Source of the DNA: Cephalotrichum gorgonifer
Lineage: Eukaryota > Ascomycota > Sordariomycetes > Microascales > Microascaceae
DNA: 64,000 nt
Direction: 5' to 3'
Assembly: GCA_900312665.1 (NCBI GenBank)
Contig: ONZQ02000002.1
Coordinates: forward strand, 3,063,863 to 3,127,862
The notes below the pieces were generated by a model. That model was not told the origin of the DNA. It was given only the letters and a program-made list of their open reading frames with translations, and searched no databases. The first letter of the stretch is position 1. Each line of letters opens with the position of its first letter. Both the position numbers and the translations under genes were made by a program. Shown in pieces: positions 1 to 11,119 of this stretch.

Positions 1-1
1 C

Positions 2-157
2 TTCAGATACGATGTCTGGCCATACAATATTCCATCCAAAGATGCCGAAAGAGCACTAAACGCCGGTGTCGCTCAGTTCGTCAAGAGGTTTGGCGACGAG
101 GACAACCTCATCATCGTTTTCTACAGTGGGCATGGAGGGCAAGGGCAGGCGTCATAG
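2..157 (+). pseudogene. caspase-like (peptidase C14) domain fragment, 5' end outside window
   Basis: Reading from base 2, 51 codons are open and then end at TAG (155-157). The peptide ends in a hydrophobic strand followed by the motif YSGHGG, which carries the catalytic histidine of the caspase/metacaspase fold. The second half of the domain, with the catalytic cysteine, is absent downstream in any frame. What follows (from about 240) is ankyrin-repeat sequence in another frame. In fungi, caspase-like domains are often joined to repeat or NLR modules and linked to regulated cell death; that role is family knowledge and is not shown here. The frame change and the missing cysteine half suggest an internal deletion or a broken gene. 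An unrecognised intron cannot be excluded. Confidence 0.6.
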
Positions 158-177
158 AAGCTGCCCGACAGAGCATC

Positions 178-2259
178 GTGAATTCACTACATCGACCCGC
201 TGGTTGCAAGGACGGCTCCTCTCCCCTGGATGGCAATATGTCACTCTCTGTTTTCAATACGGCTGATGTAGATGAGCTACTCCCGCTTCACATCGCGTCC
301 TGGCTTGGGGAGGACGCACTAGTGATTCGGCTGCTCGAAACCACAGATCCAGGTGTCAAATCGGTTCTGGGATTCAACGCCGTGCACTTTGCTTGTCTAG
401 GAGGCCATCTCTCAGTCCTTAGGATCCTGCTAGAGCACAATGTCCCACTGGTGGCGGCAGATTTCCGATCCATAACCGCCCTGCATCTAGCCATATTCTT
501 CCCACCCGCAGACCTCGCACTTGCCGTGAGCCTCCTCCTCAACAAGGGATGCTCTTTGGAGGCCGTCACTTAGGGTGGGATTAAGTGGGACGCCCATGAC
601 CTACGGCTTCACAGCACGCCAATCCAGTGGGCCATCACGGGGCGCTACAGGGATCTTGTACGGCTTCTGGTCTCCCACCAAAATAACTCACCACGGCTTG
701 AGTGGCTTTTTGGTGCTATTGGACATTTCTACTGGGAAATACTTGAAGATCCACTCCCCTACTTCAGAGACGGCAGCCTGGAAACCTACGACCCTTTGAC
801 TAGACTGCAGACCATACATGTGCCTTTCTGTCATTGGATCGCCCACGGCAAAGATCAACTGCATGCGGTTCAAAAGACCGTCCAGTTATGCAACGACAAT
901 GGGCTCTTGGGTTTTGAGCCAGACGGATCATCGCACCTCGAGGGCATCCTGAGCAACGCAAACTCGGCGGGAGACTTTGAGTTGATTGATGCCATCCTGT
1001 CGGTCGCTTTAGCGGGATACGTGAAGCACAGAGCCCCCGGTCGTTTTGCTAGTGGGCCTGCGTTGGCTATTGCGCTGCAACAGGCCGGCAACAAGCAAGC
1101 TTGGCATGGCACAATAGCTAAGATGGCCGACTTTTACAGTCTCGAAGAACTCGAGGATGGCCGGGTTTGCCGTGACGGTAGCTTTCTGAGCGCGGCTGTT
1201 TTCTCCGATAGTGTGGTTGGGGCGCGCGTCTTACTAGAGAGAGGAGTAGACGTCAACCGGCCATATGTCGCAGTGGGGAGGGTCATGGGGGTTGTGATTC
1301 ATCAATGCCTCAGTTACCAAAGCTCACCCGAAATGCTATCACTCTTGGTAGAGTTCGGCGCAGACCTTTTAGCCAAGGACCCTATTCTTCCCATAACGCC
1401 ACTGCAATGGCTCCTCAGTGGCCGTCTTCAGACGGACGATATGCTCGGAATCCTCCTGAAAGGCGATCAGCCTGACCAAGTATACATCGAAGCTCTGCAC
1501 AGAACATTTAGATCTCAGTTGATTGAGCTCCAGGCGATCGAACCGTCCTCACCTAGGTCTAATAGCCAGGCGGGCAAGGAGCGTCAGTACCGTGTTGACC
1601 TCAAGGAACAGTTCCGGCGCGTGCTCACGCACCCTCGACTCGTGCGCTACATAGACAGCACGGAGGATGAGCACGGAGCCACGTTGATTCAGCAGGCAGC
1701 GTATGTTCTCCACAGTTCCAGCGTCAGACTCTTGCTGGACGCGGGTGCCGACGCGGGGCGAGCGTTCCATCATGGTAGCTACTCGGCGCTCCCGCTACAA
1801 ATCGCATATACACAGGCTAGAGGCCTCTACGCCGCCAAGCAGCAACTTTTGGAGAGTTTCTCTGAGTCGAGCCGCCGCCGCGCAGGCCAGGCGATGGAGG
1901 TGGCCAAAGAGCTTCTAAAGTGGCACGTCGCTCGCGGTGATGGTGTCTTTCACGGCATTACAGAGCTGCACCTTGCCTGCCGAATGGCGGATGGGGAGAG
2001 CATGGTGGAATTGCTTTCGCTGGGAATGGATCCAAGAGCCAAGGGTCGTTGGCCCGGGGTAGAGCAAGAGGTTACACCAAGGGAGCTTCTACGTCTCGAG
2101 TTGGAGGCGGACATGGAGGTTGTTCTCAACTTCCCGGTCCCCAGCGAGCAGGATGATGCTGAGCGGCCCATTCCTCAGGCTATGGATTTGCTTTTTGCGG
2201 AATTTTCGGGAGAGGAATATGACTCGTCATCTGTTAATACAGAAGATCTAGAGTTATAA
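178..2259 (+). pseudogene. ankyrin-repeat protein interrupted by one in-frame TAG
   Basis: One reading frame runs from ATG 178 (or ATG 238) to TAA 2259 and is broken only by TAG at 571-573. Both sides are clearly ankyrin-like. Before the stop are repeats with the LPLHIA, AVHFACLGGH and ALHLAI signatures. After it the same frame continues with a TPIQWAI repeat, and further repeats lie near codons 330-380 and 590-660 of the joined frame (LLLDAGADAG, ITELHLACRMADG). The stop falls inside a repeat, where a nonsense mutation is more likely than an intron. A 48-nt GTGAG..CTTAG segment (526-573) could be removed in frame, but that would delete repeat residues. Ankyrin repeats mediate protein binding; no enzymatic domain is visible. 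The gene may have been joined to the caspase fragment just upstream. Confidence 0.65.
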
Positions 2260-2641
2260 GGTCCCATGGCGATCCTCAGGAGTACAAGGTAATCAAGCTA
2301 AATTTACCTTTATACTGTGAGAAAGCGCCCGGGTTACTAGTGAATGACGAGGTAAGTATAGATATTATTGGAAGACAGCACTACTAGGGCTTCATGGGAT
2401 ATGGAAATGGTGAGGTGCATATAGAACCTATTTAAGGAGGCAGTACTTCTAGGCGAGAAGTCGGACGAAATTCTCAACAATATAAGATTACTAGTAGAGA
2501 TGTAACCACCTAGATTTTACTTCCGTCAGGTGCTTTTGTTGGAGTAATTCCTGTGCAGCTGAGGCTAACCCGGTCCCTCGCTTTTTTGTGTTTCTTCTCT
2601 ATATCTCTATACGGGGGTCAACCCGGTCCCTGACATCGGGC
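2260..2641. other. intergenic, no gene seen
   Basis: AT-leaning spacer between the ankyrin gene and the convergent small gene. It has many TA dinucleotides and no supported ORF, RNA gene or repeat. Confidence 0.6.
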
Positions 2642-3258
2642 TCAGACAGCTACACCCGGAGCCCTGTGCCCCGCGTCAAACCTCTCCTTCCCGGCCTTTC
2701 CGGCCTCATGCTCACTCTTAGCGTGGGAGCTCTCGCCGGCCTTTATCTCCCTCTGTCCGCTAGCGGAAGTCGGGTCATTGACCAGCGGGTACGTCGTAAT
2801 GCCATTGAACGAGCCGCCGCAGTCGATCGCGTTGCCAGACCACTCCACGTTGGCAACATTGGTGCTGTTCGGATCGAACGTGAACACGGAGTCACTCAGG
2901 TAGGGGGATCCCCCACCAACTACATCCGCCGCGAAGTAGTACGTCGTGTACGGGATAGTCGTGCCGTCGCAGTCCTCATTCAGGTCAACGACACGGTTGT
3001 CACCTACGGATAAATGCTGTTAGATATAGAAGGAATGCCGGAATAAAGCAAAAAATGTACAGCAGGGCGAGAGAGAAACTAATTAGGAATAGCGCAAGAC
3101 TTACCGTCGCCCTCCCGCCACATATCTCCCGAGACATCCCGGCCGTTCCAGATGCGGTACTCGGGGTTATCCTCGCTAGTGATCATAGGGTACAGGTAGC
3201 CAAGCATCCTGCTATACGAGTTGTAATAGCGGATGGTGTATGGAGTAGGCCCAGACAT
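2642..3258 (-). CDS. small two-exon hypothetical protein, 171 aa
   Basis: Exon 1 is 3105-3258, the intron is 3004-3104 (GTAAGT..CCGTAG, 101 nt) and exon 2 is 2642-3003. The splice phases agree and no stop remains. The product is acidic to neutral, rich in Tyr, Asn, Asp and Gly, and contains two cysteines in the middle (EDCDG and IDCGG) that could pair. The last 40 residues are Lys/Glu/His-rich and look disordered. There is no signal peptide and no membrane segment. I do not recognise the family; the aromatic, beta-rich look would fit a small lectin-like or beta-sandwich protein, but that is only an impression. A perfect donor site and an open frame across both exons argue that it is a real gene. 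Confidence 0.55.
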
Positions 3259-6025
3259 GTCGTTCGTCTTTTAGCTCATTTGTATAAGATATTGTGATCT
3301 TTCTCAAGACAACTTAATGTGGTGAATAAGGCTTCAAGTTTGAGAGCTGTAACCACCCAGAAGACACTGTTTATATAATTTTCCGAGCAAACGGCTTCCC
3401 ATAGTTCCAATCTCTCGTTATGTTCAGATGCTATTCGCATCTGTGTTACCCTATGTAAGTTCAGCCACTATTGGCCATCTCTCCACGAGCAGCCATGAAA
3501 CCTATTCCCACATCTCCAGCCACTTCATCCCTTGATTCCATTGCCTTCTCCCACAGCCAGCCAGTCAGCCCAATTGCAGCCACAACCGTCTTTAAAGGTC
3601 AAGAAACGTCTTCTCTCCTTCCACGTACATCATATATTACTCACCAAGGCCTGTGGCGCCAGTGTATGCTTTGAAAATTTCTCGAAGCCTCATCGACGCC
3701 TCAGCAACATCCTGATGCTGATGGAATAAGTGTAGGTTTATCTATTCTTCCCCATTATGTCGAGTATCGAGTGTCTTCTGACAATCTCATTCTTGGCTTC
3801 CATTTGAATCAGGAGAAAAGGCCCCGGAGGGTTTCGTTTACATGAAATTGAGCAGAAAAGAGGGAACGGCCAGGTTACACGATATAAATCCTCTCTCCCT
3901 TCGTACGACCTCCCTTGTTGCGCCTCTACGTAATCGTTCGTCTATGGCGGTTGCGTCGAAGCTTCATGGTTCTCCGTTGAATAGTAGTTCAGTATGGTGC
4001 TTACTAAATCTACTTAACCACTGCAACTTCTCATATTACTCTCTCCTCCCGGTCGATTAAATATACCGTCAGAAATGGCAGCCTCAAATCACACCCAGTC
4101 CGAACAGGATGCGGACAGCCTGTAGTTACCAGGGATCCCAGATTCCGGTGACCTAGTAGGGCTGATTATGGTGGGGGCTGAAACCCACCACCTCTGTTTC
4201 CGTTTCAAACCAAGTCCGCATACAAACTCACACGGGCGTGAGGAGAGTGCCTTCAAACAAGAGCATCTACTTTCCAGACCGATCCCTGCTTAATATAAAT
4301 ATTATTATCTATTATTTTCTGCTATTCTTAATCTAGAGATCCTTATCAGATGCCGCTACCTTGGTCTTGAGCTGAGTTGACCAGCCATTCTTGAAAACAA
4401 AATAATACCTGGGCGGGGGGGGCTTGAATTAACACTGAGCAATGACCGGGCCCCACAGATCGTCACATGTAAACATCTTCCACTCCTCATTCCACACAAG
4501 GGTACAGTCCTAGAAGCACTGCTGTAATGTGTACGTGCAGATTCAGCAACTCTCCCAGCACATCAAGTACCTTCAAACGCTCCTGTAGAACGGGGAACGT
4601 CAGCATCCCCGCCAGAAGGTACACCTGCAGGCCAGGCCAATGCAGTCTTGCGAGCATGATAAACAGATCGAGCTAGCCAGTGGTTGCTCTGTGTAGCCTG
4701 TCCAAGCTCGTGGACGGCGCATTGTTCTACTCGTTGACCTTCATTGTCTGCTCTCCAACAGAAAAGCGATCTGGTTCGACACAGGTGGCGACGACGATCG
4801 CAGCCTGGACAGAATTAAAGAACACATGGTCATTTCTGTGGAAGGTGATTGATGGCGTGTAACCTGTACGTTGGTATTGCTGAGATCCGCTGGCCCATTA
4901 GATGCAGTGAAACTTAGAAATCATATAGGTACGGCGTGCCCAAGTAATAATCAAGAGTGATTGAAGAATCTCTCAACTGAAGCCATCGTGAGATAAGCAA
5001 GGCGGATCTCAGGGCCAACCATCCCAACACTGATTAGCATAGCTCGTGTCACCTTTAAGCGGAAGGATCCGCGTCGTCAAGGAGATGCTCTACACATGAT
5101 GTGGCCTTGCTCTACTCTTCAACAACAAGTATTCGGTCTAGATCATCCACATAAGTATCCACCAGGCTAGAAGGAGATGTACACCTGGCTATCCGAAGAT
5201 ATGCAGAGCCTTTGCCCTATCTTCTCCCCTTTTCCCCTTTCTGTATCTCATGATCAGTATCATCAAAGTCCCCACCAGTTGAGCAAACCCGTGATGACAC
5301 TAGCACCTGATATTAATTCTATCTAAGAACTGAAAGCAGGAGATAGCATAGTTAGCTGCTCATAGCTATTATCAAGCACTAGATAATGAATAACAACATA
5401 TCCATTAGAGGAACCTTTGCATTGTTTGCAAGCAGCCTATGCAGAGCATGTATAGAATAGTAACCAAGGACATGATGTATATCACTATTGTCCAGCCAAA
5501 AAGTTACTGTATCTGAGTTACTATGACCTTTGAGCTTGCGGATGTCTAGTCAGATGATGGTATCCTCCAACGTTGGATGGGAATGATGATAGGAAGATCC
5601 GCAAGGGAGAAGTATATAGTAGCTTGGTTAATATAGTACAGAAAAGTGATGGCCACGCGATAGCTGTATCATACCGGGGTTAGATCATAGTATCGTCTAA
5701 CTATAGATATGAGCACAAGCATGAGGTGTCCAAGCCTGGTAATTTTGGTGATAAGGCTGATGATAATGCTGATGATAGTGTTGATGATGCTTGATGATAA
5801 TGCGGTTTAACATCTTCTCTATTCCGTATACTTAAGCAGCATGTCCCCATAGGCGAAATCTGGAAAATACTTCTTTTAATGAAGTGTAAAATTAGACATA
5901 TATCCTTCGGGATTCTGCAGCTTCATACTCAGGTATGTATTGTCAATATCCTATCGAGACCATTGCCTCGATAAACACCGAGCACTGATCCCCAGAACCT
6001 TGAGACATCAGAACATTCAGAAAAG
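3259..6025. other. 2.8-kb gene-poor region, possibly decayed repeat DNA
   Basis: Only short, non-conserved ORFs occur on either strand. Base composition drifts towards A+T and TA dinucleotides, as in old RIP-affected repeats, but no transposase, reverse transcriptase or terminal repeat could be recognised. A GATGAT-type simple repeat lies at about 5748-5804. I see no gene here. Confidence 0.5.
5748..5804. repeat. imperfect GATGATAATGCT-type short tandem repeat
   Basis: Several imperfect copies of a unit built from GATGAT(A/G)(A/G)T(G)CT occur in about 57 bases, within otherwise featureless spacer. Confidence 0.5.
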
Positions 6026-6357
6026 ATGCCGTCTCGCCACTACGAATCTCGGGTGGGTATAGTGGCAAGGTACAGAATAACTGGGGTGCAGTGGATGAAC
6101 AGGGGCTGGCAGATGCCAAAGCTCAATTGTTCAATGCGTTGTTGGAAGACCAAACCGTTGCGTCTGTTAGTGTCCCGCCGCAGAACAAGGACATCAGGGA
6201 CCATGACACGAAATGTGTCTATGACGGGGTTGGCTCCATGAACGTCCTATCCCAGCATGAGCATACTGATAAGGACGCATTTGGCCGGTTTAAGAATTGG
6301 CAGGGGCAGCGTGTATACGATTATACTTTGAACTTCACCACGGAGGAAAAGTTGTAG
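6026..6357 (+). pseudogene. short hypothetical ORF with a probable frameshift
   Basis: ATG 6026 opens a frame whose first eight codons seem to continue, after a shift near 6050, into a better-looking frame that reaches TAG at 6357. The second frame encodes about 95 residues, acidic, with no signal peptide or membrane segment, and ends in a Tyr/Phe-rich stretch. The first frame alone gives a 71-residue ORF with less natural composition. No family was recognised. This may be a decayed small gene or chance coding. Confidence 0.25.
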
Positions 6358-6574
6358 GAAGTTGTAGGAATGGACATAGGTATTTTTTTTTTGGAAAAGT
6401 GTATATAAAGGGAAGACCCCATGTGTATCATTATCCTTGGCACTAATTCCGCATTTATTAGTTCTGGGAAATCCACTATCTGCTGCTATAGATCCTAAAA
6501 AACTGGACACCTCTCCATACTCACTTGTCTCGGGCCGGTCTCACATGAGTCCCCTTATATTCTCTGATCTCGGT

Positions 6575-7523
6575 TTACAGTAGCCACTCGTTGAACCAGG
6601 TAACGGCCTGAGCAAACGCGTTCTCCTTCGCAAACCTCTCAACCTTGATCTCCGGGCTCCCCCGGACGGCGTAGCCATGCGCGACGCCAGAGTAAAGATT
6701 CACCTGGTACGGGTGTCCGGTACCCTGTAGGATCTCTTCCGACTTGTGGCGAAGAGGCGCAGGGAAGACTTCGTCCGTCTCGGCGGCCGCGATAGAGAGT
6801 GGCCCCGAGATCTCGCCAAGCTCCTCCTCCGAAACGAAAGTGGGATGCGCAATGAAACCCACTTGTATTCCGCTCTTGTAGTGTCGGACGGCATACTAGA
6901 AAGTAGAGCTCTAGTCGTTAGAAGCCAAGGATACCTAGCCCAGCACATAGTATGTAGACGAACCTTGGCACCGAAGCAGTACCCGACAGCCCCGAGCTTC
7001 GTAATACCATACTCCCTCCTCATCGCCTCGACCGCCGCCACGACAATCGGGTCAATGGCTTCCGTTGTATGGGGGTTATTCCCATCCGACCCTTCGTGCA
7101 TCCACGCCGCGAAATCAAAGCCAGCCGGCTTGTTGAGCGCTAGCGGGTCGCCGTTATACAGGTCAATGACCAGGCAGAGGTATCCGCTAGCGGCAAACTG
7201 GTCCGCCATAAGCTTGCTGTTCTGCCAGATGCCCATTGCGTCTGGGCAGAAGAGGATTCCGGCGCCCTCGTGGGCACTACCGGGGTGAGGGGTGGCGAGG
7301 TAGGCGTCCCATTTACGTGCGACTTTGACTAGCTTGCCTAGAGGTTCCCCGCTTTCGGATTTGGGGGTGGCGTGTTAGCACCTGGTTTCTGGACTATCGT
7401 GGGGCCGACTTGTTTAGGGATGAGGCTTCGGGATTATGACGAGGAGGAGTGTAGTAGGTGGGGACATGCTCACCCATGCTTGACGCCGACAGTGCAGCAC
7501 TGGCTAGGGGGATTCGAAGCCAT
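6575..7523 (-). CDS. dienelactone hydrolase family protein, 252 aa
   Basis: Three exons: 7474-7523, 6964-7351 and 6575-6895. The introns are 7352-7473 (GTGAGC..AAAG, branch CTAAC) and 6896-6963 (GTTCGT..TTCTAG, branch CTAAC), and all phases agree. The protein is an alpha/beta-hydrolase of the DLH type. It has a short Cys-containing N-terminus (SQCCTVGVKH), the strand and turn LFCPDAMGIWQN, the nucleophile elbow GYCFGAK with Cys as nucleophile, a late Asp in an ETDEVFPA-type strand, and the catalytic His in GVAHGYAVRG. The usual family length is about 240-260 residues. DLH enzymes open dienelactones or related cyclic esters in aromatic catabolism; the substrate here is unknown. No signal peptide, so probably cytosolic. 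This is one of the few fully intact genes in the first 12 kb. Confidence 0.88.
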
Positions 7524-8224
7524 GATGGTATAGGCAAGTCAGACCTTCGATATCTCTCGAGTTTTCTTGCCACGCTTGTCTTACACTAGTCGCGATGGTA
7601 GCATTATCTACGGGAGAATGTGGGTTTGTGTGTATGTAGACGAGGGGAAAACAGCCGCCTGCATGAGGCGAATCTTGTGTAACTCCTGCGAACACGTGCG
7701 GACCACGCACATCCTATCAGATATCAGAACCGATTCGCAAAGGAACCAAGGCAGCGAGAGGAGGCCAAAGTGCTTCTTACTTGAAGGACATAACTCATGG
7801 CTTTCCGGTAATCTGGATGCTGGGCATATACTATGTGCATGTATGCGACATGCCCTGCGCTAAAGGGTCGGTTCAAGGGGGGAGTTAGATGAGGTCTGCC
7901 ATCTAACGGTCGTTCCAGAGATGCGGTGTCAAAAGAGCACCTGGTTTAACTTTCACTTTGCGCAAATCGAAAATTGCGATAGTACCACCCTTGCCAGTCG
8001 GTTGAGATACAAATGAATGAAAACCAACTGCTCGATATCAGAACCCACTGGCCGTCGGATCCGGATAGGAAACAGTGCTGGTCGGTTCGACAATACTAAC
8101 CGTCAGACTGGGACCCGTTGGGCAATCCACTTTCAGGCATTATAGCCTACCTCCAGCCAAGAAAGAGAAACACGAAAGGCCCGTCTCCTCATGCCCATTC
8201 GGGTATTCAAGTTATAGCCATTTC
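7524..8224. other. upstream region of the hydrolase gene
   Basis: About 700 bases between the start of the hydrolase and the end of the membrane-protein gene, both on the minus strand. It should hold the hydrolase promoter. No other feature was recognised. Confidence 0.5.
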
Positions 8225-10028
8225 TCATCCAAGCCTGCACACTGGCGACATAACCATAGCTGGCTGGGGGGGGGTCAGTGCTGTTCCCATTTCAGAGTCT
8301 CTGTCGAAATATTTGTAGACAAAATCGGCGCAGCGGTCCGCAAAGTCCTGGTCAATTCCGTCGCAGTTGCTACAAAACCCTACATCCCCATCGCAACTCA
8401 AGTGGAAAAGTTCGACCTCGTCACCAGCGAAGTCATCTGACGATCCAGCAGTGATGTATAGCGAAAATATTAGCGACGGTGCCGCAAATCGCCATCCCCC
8501 TTCTGTTTCTGGCGTGCCGGTATATATCCAATGCTGCAGGAGGGCTACAACGGGGATAACGGAGAGGTACACGACTTCTCGGACAAAGAGCTTCATAGCA
8601 TCTGGGTTTTTCATAGAGCGTGAGTGATTGCCTAGAAACCGGGTGAAGAACCGGAACAACGGCCGGAGTTTCGGGGATAGGATCGTCCAGATAAGTGAGA
8701 GCACGTTTGCCCCCACGAGGATAGAAAAACCTAGGACAGTGGTCATTTTATTCGTGCTCCTGTCGCCCAGAACGGCCATGAGACGGTCGAAAGAAGATTC
8801 CCTGCCTTCGCAGTAAGTATCGTGCAGCTGTACATGTACTAACATGAAAGCCATCTGGACCATCTGGGTGCGTTTAATTCGTAAACCTCTCTTCCTCGCC
8901 GCGTCCTGATAAGCCCGGTAGGCCAGCTCGCGCCGGTCGGCCTGCGAGCCACTGTTGTAAAAACTGGCGAGGTGCGGTGATGGTACGGCTTCTGGGTTAT
9001 GGAGGAAGGGCCATGTTGCTATGGCCGCCATGATGATGACCCAGAACCAAGTGTGCATCCGGCATTGGTCGCGCTTGAGACGGGGCGGTTGCGGGACACC
9101 GGAAGCGGGCGGGGCGTCCCTGTGCTCGCAGACCAAGTATTGCTGGGGTGATGAAGACCGGTTAGGGAGGCGGGTGCCGTTCACTGGATCATCCACGACG
9201 TAGTCTATCGTTTCATCAATAACGTGGCGCTTGGATGCCATCTCGAAGAACCCGGGAGGAGCCGGTAAAGACAGGTTCGCTGCCAGTTGGCATTCCGGGC
9301 TCACTTCTCGCAATTTCTATACAGAGGGAGGCTTAGTTGTCATTCTGATTGTTATCCAGTCTCGGCAGGTATAGACAGTTGCGATACCTCATCCCTGCAT
9401 AGGAGTGTGAAGTCTTTGTGTGCGGTCCACTTCGCGACCCGCAAGGAGTCGAAGGCCACCCAGAAAGCAACCCCGGCCAGGAAAAGTGATATGCAGGTGA
9501 TAAATGTTGTCCATAACTGGCAGCTCTTCAGTTTTCGGAGGTTCCTAGGTCGACAGTTGGCTAGAGAGCAGGCGTCTCGGAGCTTCTGGCCGATTGCGAG
9601 GAGTACGATTCGTGGAATGGGTTGATAAACGTCGCAAACTCGACTAGAGGTGTCGTTAAGCCGCTGCAGAACCTGTGATTGAGAGTATACTTGTTAGAAT
9701 AAGACGGAAAAGCGTGCTAAATGACTGATTTGCGAGATTGAAAGCGATTCGAGTGGACTCCATAGTTCCGTTCCTGCTCTGTCGATTTGGATTGCTGGCC
9801 TGCGATAGCTCTTACTAGAATCGGTGCGGGGTAGGGTTCAAACAGAGGCCGGGGAGGGATCTCAACCCTCATGTAACAGGGGCAATATGCAAAAATCTCA
9901 CTCTGATCAACTCCTCCCGTGGCGTTCTGCCCATTGCGGCCGTGTGAAGGGCTCACCATGTTGCCGCGGTGGACACCCATTGGCCCTGGAAATGCGCCAC
10001 CGTGCAGGACTTCGGCGATGACATGCAC
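8225..10028 (-). CDS. multi-pass membrane protein of unknown function, about 529 aa
   Basis: Proposed exons are 9816-10028, 9388-9672 and 8225-9316. The introns are 9673-9815 (GTAAGA..CACAG) and 9317-9387 (GTATCG..TATAG), all in phase 0. The N-terminal 70 residues are Gly/Pro-rich and include a CPCYMRVEIPPRPL stretch. At least four hydrophobic helices follow: one in exon 2 (TTFITCISLFLAGVAFWVAF) and three in exon 3 (FWVIIMAAIATW, TVLGFSILVGANVLSLIW, VVYLSVIPVVALL). The C-terminus is Asp/Cys-rich. The family was not recognised; the pattern resembles fungal-specific integral membrane proteins of unknown role. The exact start is uncertain. A diverged partial copy of the first exon lies 1 kb upstream, which supports that exon being coding. 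Confidence 0.6.
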
Positions 10029-10916
10029 AAACGGTGACTGCTGGGTATCAAATTATTGGTGACCTAGTGAGTCTATGGCCTCGCATTACTAGAGAGCTTT
10101 GGGGACCTAGCTCTCAGTGAGATGCCTACTTGCAGAGAAGAAGTCATGGCGCCCTTCTGAGAAGCGCGAGAACTCAAAGTACATGGCGGATCCCTGGTCT
10201 AGTGGTTCATGGACATTTTGGCTCCTCTTAGAAGAGGCCCCTGGGGTATATCACAGGTTGCAGCTGGTTCTCCAGAGTCATGGGCTGTTTCATAGGTCCC
10301 TGGCCCGTGTCGCCTTGTGCACATACCCCCCCCCCTCTTTTCCACTATTGTCAATATTTGCTCTTACATAGGTATTTCCTCCTCGGTGACTGCCCCTGAG
10401 AACAGTCTCTTAGCTGTGTCTGTATTGTGTCTCACCTCTATCCATTGCCCTCTTCCCCATATTATTTATCTTCATCCTCTGCAGAATCGTCGCCGCTTCC
10501 GCGTACGTTCTCTACGATCTTCTCTCTACCTCTCCTTCTTTTCCAACCCCCCGGGCCATTATTCATATCGAGGCTAGGGGGTTTGACGGGGGCCAAGAAT
10601 TTTCGCGCATCTCGTGATAAGTACGCTTCAGGCGACTCCAGTGACCCAATAGGCGATCCAAATCTCCAAAATCGACCATTTTCCCTTGGTTCCAGTTGCA
10701 GGGCAGGGTCTGGTACAGCAGTAGAAGGGCTCATTGTCGTAGAACGGTGGGTTTCCCGGATATGGGGCAAGAGGTGGAGGATCCGGGAGCGAGAAGCTTG
10801 CCCTGATAGTCTCTGTGGGACACGATACGCGCGGGGAGATCAGTAAGGACCCCTAGAATATGAGTCGCGAAGACTCTTGAGCGGCGCCATTCCTGGCAAG
10901 GGAGCTCGCGGATGTG
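10029..10916. other. spacer with pyrimidine-rich tract, no intact gene
   Basis: Lies upstream of the membrane-protein gene and should include its promoter. About 10325-10560 is strongly C/T-rich on the plus strand. Short ORFs on both strands have no recognisable content. Confidence 0.5.
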
Positions 10917-11111
10917 CTAGAAACACGTTTTGGATATTGGAGATGCCGGAATTAGATGTCCCCCTGTCGCAGCTGATGGATTGGGTGAGCAAGAAACGCA
11001 AATGTCCCGTGGTGTTGCCCAGCCCAGTGCGGCAGTTCGAAGGAGCCGCCTTACCGCTGAGCGACAGTAGACACGTTGACCCATTGGGCCAAGGAATGCG
11101 CCACCCACCAC
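10917..11111 (-). pseudogene. relict partial copy of the first exon of the membrane-protein gene
   Basis: The stretch at about 11006-11112 aligns by eye with 9925-10012 in the neighbouring membrane-protein gene. Shared words include CCCGTGG, GTGCGGC and AATGCGCCACC, with several small indels between. On the minus strand both encode the peptide GGAF(P/L)GPMG, and further on an I(F/C)(A/V)(Y/S)C motif. The copy has lost its frame relative to the gene and no downstream exons follow. It directly abuts the transposase remnant, so it may have been captured or cut by transposition, or be left from a tandem duplication. Confidence 0.45.
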
Positions 11112-11119
11112 CTAGTTAA

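Noticed and set aside
526..573. 48-nt GTGAG..TTAG segment as an intron removing the ankyrin stop
   Set aside because: It would delete core residues of a repeat and lacks a well-placed branch sequence. A nonsense mutation is simpler, though RNA data could reverse this.
10190..10230. tRNA-like TGGTCTAGTGGTTCATGG stretch
   Set aside because: It resembles a D-arm, but no matching acceptor stem, anticodon arm or T-arm follows.
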